Source: Cryobacterium breve (GTDB taxonomy: Bacteria; Actinomycetota; Actinomycetes; Actinomycetales; Microbacteriaceae). From it: a stretch of DNA of 64,000 bases. The position numbers and the translations under genes are program-made. The notes under the pieces are model-generated. The model did not search any database and was not told where the DNA came from. It was given only the letters and a program-made list of their open reading frames with translations. The DNA is taken from the NCBI RefSeq assembly GCF_027594785.1, contig NZ_CP075584.1, forward strand, positions 1,612,001 through 1,676,000, read 5' to 3'. This document shows positions 26,491 to 36,197 of the stretch, one piece after another. Every line of letters starts with the position of its first letter. Positions within the stretch are counted from its first letter, which is position 1.

Positions 26491-26528
26491 CGGGACGGGC
26501 GGGCGGGACGGTCTGGCGGGCGCGGAGG

Positions 26529-27755
26529 TCAGGCGGGACGAACTGCGCGCGTCTCGCGCGGCATCCGCAGGGCAAGGGCACTCGTCGCGAGGAAGAACAG
26601 CGCACCGACGCCGAACGCGACCGGGTACGAGACGGAGTCGGCGAGCAGGCCCGCCGCGAGCGGGCCGATGATCGCCCCGAAGTCGGAGAACATCGAGAAC
26701 ACCGCGACCGGGCGTCCGCCGCCGGCCCCCGCTGCATCGCCGACCGCGGCGGCCGGTGCCGTGCCGAGGAAGGCCGACGCGACCCCGTAGACGCAGAGCA
26801 GCGCGGTCAGCACCACGATGTTGGGCGCGAACGGCACGGCGAAGATGGTGACGGCCGCGAGCAGGCACGCTCCGATGATCGCCGGGCGGCGTCCGACGGT
26901 GTCGACGAAGCGGGCAGCGGGCGCGAGAGCGAGCGTCTGGGCGACCGCAGCGACGGCGAAGGCCACTCCGGTCCACGAGCTCGGGCCGCGCAGCACCTCG
27001 ACGACGAGCACGGGGATGAGCGCGTTGCGCACGCCGAACGAGGTCCAGCCCTGCGCGAAGTTGGCCAGGCACGCTGCCCGGAACCGGGGGTCGGCGAGCA
27101 CCCTGCGGAACGGGACCCGGGGCGCCGGGGCGCCGGAGGCATCCGCCGGCGCGTTTCGATAGCCCGGGCTCAGCAGCAGCAGCCCGAGCACACCGGCGAT
27201 CGCGAGAGTGCCTGCGTAGAAGAAGAACGGCGCGGTCAGCGAGATCGTCGCGAGCAGGCCGCCGAGCGCGGGTCCGGCCATGCCGCCGAGGAGGAACCCG
27301 CCCTGGTAGAAGCCGATCGCCCGGCCGCGGATGCCCGGAGCGGTCGAGCCGAGCAGGAGCGTCATCGCGGAGACGGTGAACATCGCGGAGCCGATGCCGC
27401 CTGCCCCGCGCAGCAGGAGCAGCTGCGGGTAGTTCTGGGCGATACCCGCGAGCCCGCTCGAGAGGGCGACGATGCCGATGCCCGCCGCGAGGATGGTGCG
27501 CTCCCCCGCCCAGTCGATCAGGCGCCCGCAGAACGGGCTCGCGACGAACCGCATCAGCGCGAAGGCGGAGACGACCGCGCCGATCTCGAGATTGCCGACG
27601 CCGAAGCTCCGCACGTAGACGGGCAGCACCGGGACGACGACGCCGAAGCCGACCATGACGAAGAAGGCGATCACGCCGAGGACGAGCACATCCCGGGACA
27701 GGCGCTGCTGCGTGTCCGCGGCCGATGTCGGGGTTCGGGGGCGGAAGAATCGCAT
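26529..27755 (-). CDS. MFS transporter, multidrug-type
   Basis: Intact 408-residue major facilitator with 12 helices. Family cues are GFGVVVPVLPVYVRSFGVGN in TM1 and FCGRLIDWAGERTILAAGIG, the motif-A loop between TM2 and TM3, and IRGRAIGFYQGGFLLGGMAG in TM5 (motif C-like, as in proton-driven drug antiporters). Start ATG 27755, with both a GAGGAG Shine-Dalgarno and a TAGCCT hexamer six bases before it. Substrate not predictable. A GGGTGGCC tandem repeat lies 30-75 bp upstream. Confidence 0.9.
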   Translation of the reverse strand: MRFFRPRTPTSAADTQQRLSRDVLVLGVIAFFVMVGFGVVVPVLPVYVRSFGVGNLEIGAVVSAFALMRFVASPFCGRLIDWAGERTILAAGIGIVALSSGLAGIAQNYPQLLLLRGAGGIGSAMFTVSAMTLLLGSTAPGIRGRAIGFYQGGFLLGGMAGPALGGLLATISLTAPFFFYAGTLAIAGVLGLLLLSPGYRNAPADASGAPAPRVPFRRVLADPRFRAACLANFAQGWTSFGVRNALIPVLVVEVLRGPSSWTGVAFAVAAVAQTLALAPAARFVDTVGRRPAIIGACLLAAVTIFAVPFAPNIVVLTALLCVYGVASAFLGTAPAAAVGDAAGAGGGRPVAVFSMFSDFGAIIGPLAAGLLADSVSYPVAFGVGALFFLATSALALRMPRETRAVRPA

Positions 27756-27784
27756 CTCCTCAGGCTAAGCGGTCAGAGCACGCC

Positions 27785-27828
27785 CGGGTGGCCGGGTGGC
27801 CCGGTGGCCGGGTGGCCGGGTGGCCGGG
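27785..27828. repeat. tandem GGGTGGCC repeat
   Basis: About five copies of the 8-mer GGGTGGCC, one shortened by a base, upstream of the MFS gene at 27755. A 14-mer from it (27796-27809) recurs in inverse orientation at 58088-58101, upstream of another transporter gene. Confidence 0.8.
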
Positions 27829-27871
27829 ATAGCTGACCCACCGGGCTACCGGGCCAGGCGGATGCCATGGC

Positions 27872-29774
27872 TCAGCCGGCGAGCACCGTCTCCGGTTCGG
27901 GATGCGGGGTGCTGACCCCGGCGGCGAGCGCGGCATCGCGCCGCCCGCCGATGGCCCTCAGCGCGTTGAGGATCGTCGCGAGGTCGACGACCTCCTGCAG
28001 CAACGCCCCGATCGTCGCCGGGATGAGGCCGAACGCGGCGAGGCCCATCAGGACCAGGCTCAGCGCGATGCCGAGCCAGATGCTCTGCAGGGCGATCCGG
28101 ATGGTGTCCTTGCCGATCGCGACCGCCCTGGCCGTGCGGGAGATATCGTCGATCAGGATGACGACGTCGGCGGACTCGCTCGCCGCGGTGGCGCCGCGCG
28201 CTCCCATGGCGACGCCGACGTCCGCGACCGCGAGCACGGGCGCGTCGTTCACCCCGTCGCCGACCATGATCACCGGGCGCTGCGTGATCGCGCGAACGGC
28301 GTTGACCTTGTCGACCGGCAAGCAGTCTGCCTGCACGTTGTCGATTCCCACGAGCCCGGCGATGTGCTCGGCCGTCGGCCGGGCGTCTCCGGTGAGCATC
28401 ACGGTGTTGCGGATGCCGAGGGCGCCGAGGTCCGCGATCGTCTGGCGGGCGTTGTCGCGCAGCCGGTCGCTCGCGACGATGCTCCCGGCGGAGCGCCCGT
28501 CGACGGCGACGTAGATGGCGAGCTCACCACCGTCGAGGCGGGTCTGGGTGGCGTCCGGCGCCGTCCCTGCGATGTACGAGAACTTCCCGACGGAGACCTC
28601 CCGGCCGTCGAGCGTGGCCACGACGCCGTGCGCCGGCACTTCGCTCGCCGTGTCGGTCGCCGTGAGCTCGAGATCCTTGGCCTTGGCCGCAGCGATGACG
28701 GATGCCGCGAGCACGTGCGACGAATACTGCTCGGCCGACGCGGCGAGCGCCAGCACCTCGTCAGCGTCGAACCCGGCCGCGGGCAGCACCCGGGCGATCG
28801 TCGGGGTGCCGTGCGTGAGCGTGCCCGTCTTGTCGAAGACGGCCGTGCGGGCGGTCGAGAGGGACTCGAGCACTCCGCCGCCCTTGACGATGATGCCGTT
28901 GCGCGCGGCACGACTCATGCCGCCCATGAAGGCGATCGGCGCGGAGATGAGCAGCGGGCACGGCGTCGCCACGACGAGCACCTCGGCGAAGCGCAGCGGG
29001 TCCCCGGTGAGCAGCCAGGCGAGACCCGCGACGGCGAGCGCGACCGCGGTGAACGGCACCGCGTAGCGGTCGGCGAGCCTCACGACGGGAGCCTTGCTCG
29101 CGGAGGCTTCCTCGACGAGGGCCACGATCTGCTGGTACTGGCTGTTCGCCGCGGTCGCCGTTGCCCGGATAGTCGCGGCCGCCTGGCCGTTGATCGACCC
29201 GGAGAGGATGCCTTCCCCGGCCCGGCGCTCCACCGGCAGGCTCTCCCCGGTGAGGGACGACTCGTCGAAGGCCGCGCTCGCGGAGACGAGCACCCCGTCG
29301 ACCGGGACGATCTCGGCCGGGCGCACGAGCAGGAGGTCCCCGGCCTGCACATCCGTGGCCGGAACGTCCTCGACGTCCGCCTGGTCTCCCCCGGACGGGA
29401 TCCGGTGGGCGATCTGCGGCGCCCGGTCGAGCAACGCGTTGAGCTCCCGCTTGGCCCGGTTCACCGCAAAATCCTCGAGCGCAGGCTCCACCCGTGAGCA
29501 TCAGCACGATCAGGATGGTCGCGACGTACTCGCCGACCAGCACCGTGGCGACGATGGCCGTGATCGCGAGCAGGTCAACGCCGAAGCTGCCGTGGCGCAG
29601 CTGCTTGACCATGCCCACGGCGGAGATCGCGGCGACGACCAGGCCGAAGCCACCGAACAGCCAGGCCAGGGAATCGGCGAGGCCGCCGAGCGCCAACCCG
29701 ATTCCGACCACCCCGAGCACGACGGTCGCGGCCACGAGCGGATACCGCCGTGCGGCGGCGAACAGACGGGACAT
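27872..29774 (-). CDS. P1B-type heavy-metal ATPase with TPC motif (frameshifted as read)
   Basis: ATP-driven transition-metal exporter, 633 residues after correction. The membrane CPx position reads VVATPCPLLISAPIA (TPC near residue 268), the motif assigned to subgroup P1B-5 (Ni/Fe/Co in studied cases), not CPC or SPC. Actuator SLTGESLPV, phosphorylation DKTGTL near 312, hinge GDGVNDAP near 504. There is no N-terminal metal-binding domain and no C-terminal hemerythrin. The usual SEHPLA is SSHVLA here. One extra base in CAGGCTC (29482-29488): GAGCTG restores LTGGAALEDFAVNRA. Metal specificity is inferred. Confidence 0.88.
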
Positions 29775-29884
29775 ACCTCAAGTCTCGCCCCGTGCCCCGC
29801 TCACCGCCAGCAAGGTGAGGCTCGCCTGTCGAGAGCGGATGCCCGGCCGACGACACGCGCCGGGCATCCGTTTCGAGGAGGCGC

Positions 29885-31807
29885 CTACAGCACGAGCGCG
29901 GTCATGAAGGCCGCGTTGATGGCCTCGCCGACCTTGGCCGGGTGCACGCAGTCGCCGAGCGAATGCACGTTGTCGCGGCCGGCGAGCGCCTGCGTCAGCG
30001 CCGTGTTGGGACGCACCCCGAATGCCGCGATCACCGTGGACGCCGCGATGTGCACGGCGCCTTCCGGGCCGGTCGCGGTGAGGCCGTCGGCGTCGACGGA
30101 GGTGACGGTGTGGCCGGTGAGGATCCGCACGCCCTTCTCGGCGAGTTCGCGCAGCAGGGTGATCCGGTTGATCACGATCATGTCGCGGGCGAGCTCGTCG
30201 GCGAGCTCGACGATCGTGACGTTGCAGCCCTGGCCGGCGAGTTCGAGGGCGGCGTCGGAGCCCGAGAGCCCACCGCCCGCGATGACGACGTTGTGACCGA
30301 CGGGGGCGCCGCGGTGGAAGTCGAGCACGTCCATCACGTTCGGGCCGTCGAGGCCGGGGATCGGCGGCAGGAGCGGCAGGGACCCGGTCGCGACGATGAT
30401 CTCGTCCGCCTCGAAGGTCGCGAGCGAGTCCGCGTCGATGGTCGTGTCGAGGTGCACGCTCACGGGGAGGTGGGTGAACTGGCGTTCCCACCAGGCGATC
30501 ATCGCGCGCAGTTCCTTCTTGAACTCCGGGGTCGCGGCGGGCAGCAGCACGCCGCCGAGCTTCGACCCCGCCTCGTAGAGGTCCACGGAGTGGCCGCGGA
30601 GCGCGGCGACCCGTGCGGCTTCGAGCCCGCCGGGGCCGCCGCCGATCACGACGACGTGCCCCCGAACATCCGCTTTCTCGACCCGGCGTTCCCGTTCGAG
30701 GCCGACCTGCGGGTTGACGGCGCAGCCGAGCGGCAGTGCGAAGAAGGCGTTGCCGACGCACATCGAGTTGCAGCGGATGCACGGGCGGATGTCCGCGCGG
30801 TTGCCTGCGGCCAGTTTGCCTGCCCACTCGGGGTCCGCGATCAGCCCGCGTCCGATCCCGGCGAAGTCGGCGTCGCCCGCGGCGAGGGCGGCTTCCGCGT
30901 TCTCCGGGGTGAGGTTGCCGACGGCCATCACGGGGATGGAGACGACGTCCTTGAGTGCGCGGGCCGCGGGGACCATGCACGCGTCGCCGAGGTAGTAGGG
31001 CGGGAAGACGTAGTCCATGGCCTCGTACGAGCCGTCGTCGGCGATGATGAGGTCGAGCCCGGCCGCGGCGAGCACGACGGCGATGGCCTGGCCCTCAGCC
31101 GTCGTGCGTCCCCCGGCGAAGCGGTGGTTGACCGAGAGGCGGAAGCTGACGGGCAGGCCAGGAGCGTTGGCCTTCACTGCGGCGATGATCTCGGTCGCGA
31201 ACCGGCAGCGGTTCTCGACACTGCCGCCGTAGACATCCGTGCGGCGGTTCCAGCACGCACTCATGAACTGGTCGATCAGGTAGCCGGTGTGGCCGTGGAT
31301 GTCGATCGCATCCATTCCCGCGGCGGCAGCGCGGGCGGCGGCTTCGCCGAAGCGGCGGACGAGCACGTGGATCTCGTCGATCTCGAGCGGCCGGCAGAGC
31401 ACGCTCGGGTCGGCGTAGTGGGGGTTGTCGGAGGCGGAGATCGGCAGCCGGTCCGGGTCGATGACGTTGATGTTGCGGCCGAGGCCCGCGGTGAGCTGCA
31501 GGGAGACCAGGCCACCGACGGCGTGGATCGAGTCGGCGAGGGCGGTGAGGCCAGGGAGCGCGGCGTCGGTGTGCACGCAGCAGAGTCCGGCGTTGAGGGT
31601 TTCGTAATCCTCGGAGACGGCGCTGATGCCGGTCATCACGAGGCCCGTTCCGCCGCTCGCGCGTTCGGTGTAATAGGCGATCTCCCGCTCGGTGAAGAGT
31701 CCCTCGGGGGTGCCCATCTCGGTGCCCATCGGCGCCATGATCACCCGGTTCGGGAGTTCGAGGGTGCCGATGCGACCCGGTTTGAGGACGTGTGCGAAGC
31801 CTGTCAT
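29885..31807 (-). CDS. Fe-S flavoprotein oxidoreductase (2,4-dienoyl-CoA reductase/Old Yellow Enzyme type)
   Basis: 640 residues, intact. N-terminal FMN-binding TIM barrel (ELPNRVIMAPMGTEMGTPEG; IDIHGHTGYLIDQFMS with catalytic-type HGHxGYL). Then a 4Fe-4S cluster CIRCNSMCVGN...GCAVNPQVG near residues 342-365, and an FAD/NAD(P) domain VVVIGGGPGGLEAARVAALR near 384 and IAGGGLSGSDAALELAGQG. This is the FadH/enoate-reductase/BaiCD architecture. Start taken at ATG 31807 (MTGFAHVLKPGRIG), where homology begins. Substrate unknown: an enoyl-CoA or enone. A direct repeat GGGCGGGAAA (twice, near 31862-31885) lies upstream. Confidence 0.9.
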   Translation of the reverse strand: MTGFAHVLKPGRIGTLELPNRVIMAPMGTEMGTPEGLFTEREIAYYTERASGGTGLVMTGISAVSEDYETLNAGLCCVHTDAALPGLTALADSIHAVGGLVSLQLTAGLGRNINVIDPDRLPISASDNPHYADPSVLCRPLEIDEIHVLVRRFGEAAARAAAAGMDAIDIHGHTGYLIDQFMSACWNRRTDVYGGSVENRCRFATEIIAAVKANAPGLPVSFRLSVNHRFAGGRTTAEGQAIAVVLAAAGLDLIIADDGSYEAMDYVFPPYYLGDACMVPAARALKDVVSIPVMAVGNLTPENAEAALAAGDADFAGIGRGLIADPEWAGKLAAGNRADIRPCIRCNSMCVGNAFFALPLGCAVNPQVGLERERRVEKADVRGHVVVIGGGPGGLEAARVAALRGHSVDLYEAGSKLGGVLLPAATPEFKKELRAMIAWWERQFTHLPVSVHLDTTIDADSLATFEADEIIVATGSLPLLPPIPGLDGPNVMDVLDFHRGAPVGHNVVIAGGGLSGSDAALELAGQGCNVTIVELADELARDMIVINRITLLRELAEKGVRILTGHTVTSVDADGLTATGPEGAVHIAASTVIAAFGVRPNTALTQALAGRDNVHSLGDCVHPAKVGEAINAAFMTALVL

Positions 31808-31954
31808 GGTGTTCTTTCCCGTGCGAAGACCGAAGGTCGTCGTCGACCTGGGGCGCATCCCGGGCGGGAAATCGGGCGGGAAAGATGGAGCAAGAGCAAC
31901 GACCTGAATTGTTTCAATCCTAGGTGAGCCGTGGTCGTGAAAGCCGAAGAATCG

Positions 31955-32494
31955 CTATGGATTCGTGCCCGATGTCCGATCCCGAAGCATGGCGAAATCG
32001 ATCGCGAGCAGGTATTTGATCCGTTCCTCACGCATCCGCGCATAGCCGGGGGCGTGGCCGTCGATGGTCTGCCGGATCAGGCGTGCGGCGAGGGCCTTCC
32101 GGATCTCGTAACTCGCGTCGTGTTGCGCATCCTCGACGATCGTGGCGAGTTTCTCGTCGTCGTTCGCGACCGTGTGCAGGATGAGGGCGAGGCCCTTGTG
32201 GGCGCGACGACGGCGGGCGAGCCTGCCGAGGTCGAGCCGCTCATCCTCGGTGAAGCCCTGCGACCAGCGCCGCGACGCGAGTTCCCGTCGTTCTTGCGCG
32301 ACGCGGACGGCATCCTCTTCGTTCTGCACGGCGAGGTGGAGTAACTCGTCGCGCGCGACCGCCTCATAAGACGATTCGTCGAAGTTGTCGTGTTCGCGGA
32401 GCGCCCCGACGATGATGTGGTTTTTCACGGCCATCCGCACAGCGGAGAGGGCGATCAGGAGGCCCTCGTCGATGATCCGTTCCATGGCGTTCAT
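31955..32494 (-). CDS. conserved helical protein of unknown function
   Basis: 179 residues, soluble, highly charged and almost wholly helical (MNAMERIIDEGLLIALSAVR, VKNHIIVGALREHD, YEAVARDELLHLAVQNEED, YEIRKALAARLIRQTIDGHA). No domain recognised. The ORF is complete and contains an in-frame CAGGCTC (near 32217) in natural context, a useful contrast to the frameshift sites. It lies upstream of the Fe-S flavoprotein on the same strand, 147 bp apart, so possibly cotranscribed. Confidence 0.75.
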   Translation of the reverse strand: MNAMERIIDEGLLIALSAVRMAVKNHIIVGALREHDNFDESSYEAVARDELLHLAVQNEEDAVRVAQERRELASRRWSQGFTEDERLDLGRLARRRRAHKGLALILHTVANDDEKLATIVEDAQHDASYEIRKALAARLIRQTIDGHAPGYARMREERIKYLLAIDFAMLRDRTSGTNP

Positions 32495-32666
32495 CCGCGG
32501 CGCCGTATCCGACGCGAGGGTCGCGCACGGGACACCGAATGCCGTTCAGGTGCCATGCCGCGCCGCTTTCTCCTCCAGGTGAGAAACTGTGTCTCTCGCC
32601 CTAATTTTATGGGCATTCGCCGGCCGTGCGCATGCCGCGCACGATACCCGACGGGAAAGGTTCCGC

Positions 32667-33461
32667 GTGCCCCTGGTCGATCCCCCAGCGTCCTTCCCCG
32701 CCGTCGTGGCGCGCCTCCGTGCGGCGGGCTGCGTCTTCGCGGAGGAGGAGGCGGAACTCCTCCTCGCCGAGGCCCGGTCGGCGGCGGAACTCGAGCACCT
32801 TCTCGAGCGGAGGGCCGGCGGGGAACCACTCGAGTACGTGCTCGGCTGGGCGCTCTTCTCCGGGCTGCGGATCCACGTCGAGCCCGGCGTCTTCGTGCCG
32901 CGGCGCCGCACCGAGGCCCTCGTGCGCGAGTCCGCCGGGCTCGCCGAGGCCGGCGCGATCGTCGTCGACCTCTGCTGCGGCACGGGAGCGGTCGGCGCCG
33001 CCCTGCTCTCGGCGCGGCCTGGGCTGGGCCTCGACCTGATATCAGCGGACCTCGACCCGGTCGCGGTCCGCTGCGCCCGCGTCAATCTCCCGGGAAGGAC
33101 CGTGGTCGAGGGCGATCTCTTCGCCCCGCTGCCCGCGGACCTGCGCGGTCGCATCGCGCTCCTGCTCGTCAACGCGCCATACGTTCCGACCCGCTCCATC
33201 GAACGGATGCCGCCGGAGGCCCGGGTGCACGAGCATCGGCTGGCGCTCGACGGCGGCACGGACGGGCTCGACGTGCAGCGTCGGGTCGCGGCGGCCGCCG
33301 CCGGCTGGCTCGCCCCCGGCGGGAGTCTCCTGATCGAGACGAGTGCGCGGCAGGCGCCGGTCACGAGCGCGTTGTTCGCCAGGAACGGCCTGGTCCCCCG
33401 CAGCGCGCACCACGAGGACGTCGACGGGACCGTCGTGATCGGCACCCGCCCCAGCGCCTGA
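32667..33461 (+). CDS. PrmC-related N5-glutamine methyltransferase, NAPY variant
   Basis: SAM-dependent methyltransferase, 264 residues from GTG 32667 (GGAAAGG six bases upstream; in-frame starts at 32589 or 32622 have weaker sites). LEYVLGWALFSGLRI and VFVPRRRTEALV match PrmC. The SAM motif VVDLCCGTGAVG is near 98. The catalytic motif is NAPYVPT near 168, whereas PrmC/HemK has NPPY, so it belongs to the PrmC-related group of unknown substrate rather than being the release-factor methylase itself. A strong bidirectional terminator follows. Confidence 0.87.
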   Translation: MPLVDPPASFPAVVARLRAAGCVFAEEEAELLLAEARSAAELEHLLERRAGGEPLEYVLGWALFSGLRIHVEPGVFVPRRRTEALVRESAGLAEAGAIVVDLCCGTGAVGAALLSARPGLGLDLISADLDPVAVRCARVNLPGRTVVEGDLFAPLPADLRGRIALLLVNAPYVPTRSIERMPPEARVHEHRLALDGGTDGLDVQRRVAAAAAGWLAPGGSLLIETSARQAPVTSALFARNGLVPRSAHHEDVDGTVVIGTRPSA

Positions 33462-33486
33462 CCGGGACATCCGCCCCCAGGCACGG

Positions 33487-33520
33487 AAAAGGGCCCCGAC
33501 CGTCTGGTCGGGGCCCTTTT
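33487..33520. terminator. bidirectional intrinsic terminator
   Basis: Perfect 15-bp stem AAAAGGGCCCCGACC (33487-33501) / GGTCGGGGCCCTTTT (33506-33520), loop GTCT. The T-run on each strand serves both the methyltransferase gene and the convergent icd. Confidence 0.95.
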
Positions 33521-33535
33521 CGGAACGTGCCGTGG

Positions 33536-34750
33536 TTACGCCAGGCGCGTCTGCAGGTTCGTGGCGATGGCGGCGAGGAATTCCTCGGTCGTCTGGTAGC
33601 CCTGCTCCGGGCCGACCAGCAGCGCGAGGTCCTTGGTCATCTGGCCGCTTTCGACGGTCTTGATGACCACGTCCTCGAGGGTCTCGGCGAACTCGGCGAG
33701 CGCCGGGTTGCCGTCGAGCTTGGCCCGGTGCGAGAGGCCGCGGGTCCAGGCGTAGATCGAGGCGATCGGGTTCGTCGAGGTGGGCTTGCCCTGCTGGTGC
33801 TGGCGGTAGTGCCGGGTCACGGTGCCGTGGGCCGCTTCGGCCTCGACGACCTTGCCGTCGGGGGTGGAGAGCACGCTCGTCATGAGACCGAGCGAGCCGA
33901 AGCCCTGTGCGACGGTGTCCGACTGCACGTCGCCGTCGTAGTTCTTGCAGGCCCAGACATAGCCGCCTTCCCACTTCATGGCGGATGCGACCATGTCGTC
34001 GATCAGGCGGTGCTCGTAGGTGAGGCCGGCAGCCTCGTAGCGGGCCTTGAACTCGGTGTCGAAGATCTCCTGGAAGATGTCCTTGAACCGGCCGTCGTAG
34101 GCCTTGAGGATGGTGTTCTTGGTCGACAGGTAGACCGGGTAGTTGCGCACGAGGCCGTAGTTGAGCGAGGCACGGGCGAAGTCGCGGATCGAGCTGTCGA
34201 GGTTGTACATTCCCATCGCGACGCCGCTGCCCGGTGACTGGAAGACCTCGAAGGTCTGCGCCTCGGAGCCGTCCTTCGGCGTGAAGGTCATGCTGAGCGT
34301 GCCCTCCCCCTCGAAGCGGAAGTTCGTGGCACGGTACTGGTCACCGAAGGCGTGGCGCCCGATGATGATCGGCTTGTTCCAGCCGGGAACCAGGCGCGGG
34401 ATGTTGGAGATGATGATCGGCTCGCGGAAGATGGTGCCGCCGAGGATGTTGCGGATCGTGCCGTTGGGCGACGCCCACATCTTCTTGAGGCCGAATTCCT
34501 CGACCCGGGCCTCGTCCGGGGTGATGGTCGCGCACTTGACGCCGACGCCGTGCTTCTGGATGGCGTGGGCCGCGTCGATCGTGATCTGGTCGTCGGTCTC
34601 ATCGCGCTTCTGGATCGACAGGTCGTAATACTCGAGGTCGATGTCGAGATACGGGTGGATGAGCGTGTCCTTGATGGCCTGCCAGATGATGCGCGTCATC
34701 TCGTCCCCGTCGAGCTCGACGACGGTGCCTTCAACCTTGATCTTCGCCAA
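33536..34750 (-). CDS. icd: isocitrate dehydrogenase (NADP+)
   Basis: TCA-cycle oxidative decarboxylation of isocitrate to 2-oxoglutarate. 404 residues, homodimeric eukaryote-like class. Substrate-binding block [20 protein letters not shown] near residues 93-112, [16 protein letters not shown], and the NADP region [20 protein letters not shown] near 305. The first codon is TTG at 34750, with GAGGAG six bases upstream and no competing ATG. The palindrome at 34811-34834, shared in core with the sucC upstream region, lies 61-84 bp before the start. Intact. Confidence 0.95.
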   Translation of the reverse strand: MAKIKVEGTVVELDGDEMTRIIWQAIKDTLIHPYLDIDLEYYDLSIQKRDETDDQITIDAAHAIQKHGVGVKCATITPDEARVEEFGLKKMWASPNGTIRNILGGTIFREPIIISNIPRLVPGWNKPIIIGRHAFGDQYRATNFRFEGEGTLSMTFTPKDGSEAQTFEVFQSPGSGVAMGMYNLDSSIRDFARASLNYGLVRNYPVYLSTKNTILKAYDGRFKDIFQEIFDTEFKARYEAAGLTYEHRLIDDMVASAMKWEGGYVWACKNYDGDVQSDTVAQGFGSLGLMTSVLSTPDGKVVEAEAAHGTVTRHYRQHQQGKPTSTNPIASIYAWTRGLSHRAKLDGNPALAEFAETLEDVVIKTVESGQMTKDLALLVGPEQGYQTTEEFLAAIATNLQTRLA

Positions 34751-34810
34751 TGAATTCTCCTCAGAATGGTGCGCGGCCGCTTGGCCGAGCCAATTCTACA
34801 AGCCCTCCGC

Positions 34811-34834
34811 AACTGTCTCGACATCGAGACAGTT
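34811..34834. promoter_or_regulatory. palindromic operator upstream of icd
   Basis: AACTGTCTCGA-CA-TCGAGACAGTT, perfect 11-bp arms, upstream of icd. On the icd strand a TAGAAT -10-like hexamer follows about 15 nt downstream of the palindrome, so a bound regulator would cover the -35. The core TGTCTCGA(C/T)GTCGAG recurs before sucC. Confidence 0.7.
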
Positions 34835-34904
34835 TTCGGTGCGGTTCGGCCCGGCGCACAAAACCCGACTACCACGCCGGTCGGCCGCAGGTTAGCCTGT
34901 TGCC

Positions 34905-35357
34905 ATGGGTGAACTACGTCTGGAAGAACTGTCCGCACGCAACATTGTTGCGGCCAATAGCCTCAGTCTCAAACCGGGCCAGGAGCTGTACATCGCTCCG
35001 GTCTCCTACGCGGTGGCGGTTTCCGTGATCAACCCCGCGACCGCGTGGCAGCGCGTCGTCTTGCTCGACGGTGAGGTGGCTGGGTTCATCCACGGCAATT
35101 TCGACCCCGATTCGCAGCACGAGGAATTCCGTGCCTGCATCTGGCGCATCAACGTCGACGCGAGCGCCCAGGGCAAGGGCGTCGGCAAATTTGCCGCCGA
35201 CGCGCTCGCCGAGGAGGCCCGGAAGCGCGGGTTCGACCACATCACCGTGATCTGGGAACCCGGAGAAGAAGGACCGGAGTCCTTCTTCCACCGGATCGGC
35301 TTCGTCGACATCGGCGAGACCGCGTACGGCGAGACGATCGGTTCGCTCAAGCTTTAA
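34905..35357 (+). CDS. GNAT-family N-acetyltransferase
   Basis: 150 residues. Acetyl-CoA motif A is RINVDASAQGKGVGKFAADA (QGKGVG near residues 88-93), with the C-terminal FFHRIGFVDIGET as motif B. It resembles SpeG/BltD-type polyamine acetyltransferases, but substrate is not assignable. TAGCCT at 34893-34898 lies six bases before the ATG (leaderless). The alkyltransferase-like gene follows after 18 bp. Confidence 0.88.
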   Translation: MGELRLEELSARNIVAANSLSLKPGQELYIAPVSYAVAVSVINPATAWQRVVLLDGEVAGFIHGNFDPDSQHEEFRACIWRINVDASAQGKGVGKFAADALAEEARKRGFDHITVIWEPGEEGPESFFHRIGFVDIGETAYGETIGSLKL

Positions 35358-35375
35358 CGGCCGCGGCCCCGGTCC

Positions 35376-35699
35376 ATGCGCCTCGCCCCCGACAGCGATT
35401 TCGTCACCAACGTCCTCGGCATCGTCGACTCGATTCCCGCCGGGCGAGTGATGACGTACGGCGACGTCGCGGCGGTGCTCGGTTCCCGGGGCGCCCGTGT
35501 CGTCGGCCAGATCATGGCGCACTACGGGGCGGATGTCCCCTGGTGGCGAGTGATCCGGGCCGGCGGCCACCCGCCGGTCGCTCACGAGGCCAGGGCGCTG
35601 CCGCACTACCGAGCCGAGGGCACGCCCCTCGTCCTGGCGAGCACCGCGGCGGCCGGCTACCGGGTCGACTATGCGGTCGCGCGCTGGTCACCGTCCTGA
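35376..35699 (+). CDS. alkyltransferase-like protein (ATL, MGMT-like without Cys)
   Basis: 107-residue DNA-binding domain of the Ada/MGMT family: VLGIVDSIPAGRVMTYGDVA, then GARVVGQIMAH with the arginine-finger region. The active-site PCHRV is PWWRV (near residues 54-58), so it cannot accept alkyl groups. Such proteins bind O6-alkylguanine and flag it for nucleotide excision repair. Start ATG 35376 has no strong Shine-Dalgarno; probably coupled to the GNAT gene. Confidence 0.9.
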   Translation: MRLAPDSDFVTNVLGIVDSIPAGRVMTYGDVAAVLGSRGARVVGQIMAHYGADVPWWRVIRAGGHPPVAHEARALPHYRAEGTPLVLASTAAAGYRVDYAVARWSPS

Positions 35700-35744
35700 A
35701 AACGCACCTCGCGGGCAACGCCGGCAGCGGGTACCGTGCCCCCC

Positions 35745-36165
35745 ATGGACAGCGAAGAAGGCTTTCAGGACCCTGTCGTCACCAACCCGGGCCTCTACCG
35801 GGTGATCCTCGAGAACGAGCGCGTGCGCGTGCTCGAGTACCGGGACACGCCCGGTGCCGCGACGGCGCCGCACCGGCATCCGGACAGCGTCATGGTCACC
35901 CTGAGCGAGTTCAGCCGGCGCATCTCGTCCGACGGCCGCACCGTCGACGTCGAGCTTCCCGCCGGGGTCGCACGCTGGCTTCCCGCCCAGGAGCACACCG
36001 GTGCGAACACCGGCCAGACCGACACGCACTCGATCTTCATCGAGCTCAAGGAGCCTGGCGCGGCATCCCCACCCGCTCACCAGTGAGCGGCCGCTCGGGC
36101 CGCAGTCCATCGCCCCCTCCGCTCCGGACACCGACGACGAGGCGAACGTCTGGGGCTTCTCCTAG
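35745..36165 (+). CDS. small cupin protein, paralogue 1 (frameshifted as read)
   Basis: Cytoplasmic beta-barrel protein, 139 residues after correction. Cupin core: NPGLYRVILENERVRVLEYR, then TAPHRHPDSVMVTLSEF (metal-ligand-like HxH) and ARWLPAQEHTGANTG. As read, translation stops at 36086. Removing one C from GAGCCTG (36051-36057) gives KELARHPHPLTSERPLGPQS and a C terminus ANVWGFS matching the neighbour's KAWGFA. TACCGT lies seven bases before ATG 35745. Tandem duplicate of the next gene. Confidence 0.82.
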
Positions 36166-36197
36166 CGCGTCGCAAGCAATCGGTGTTAGCGTGCGGC

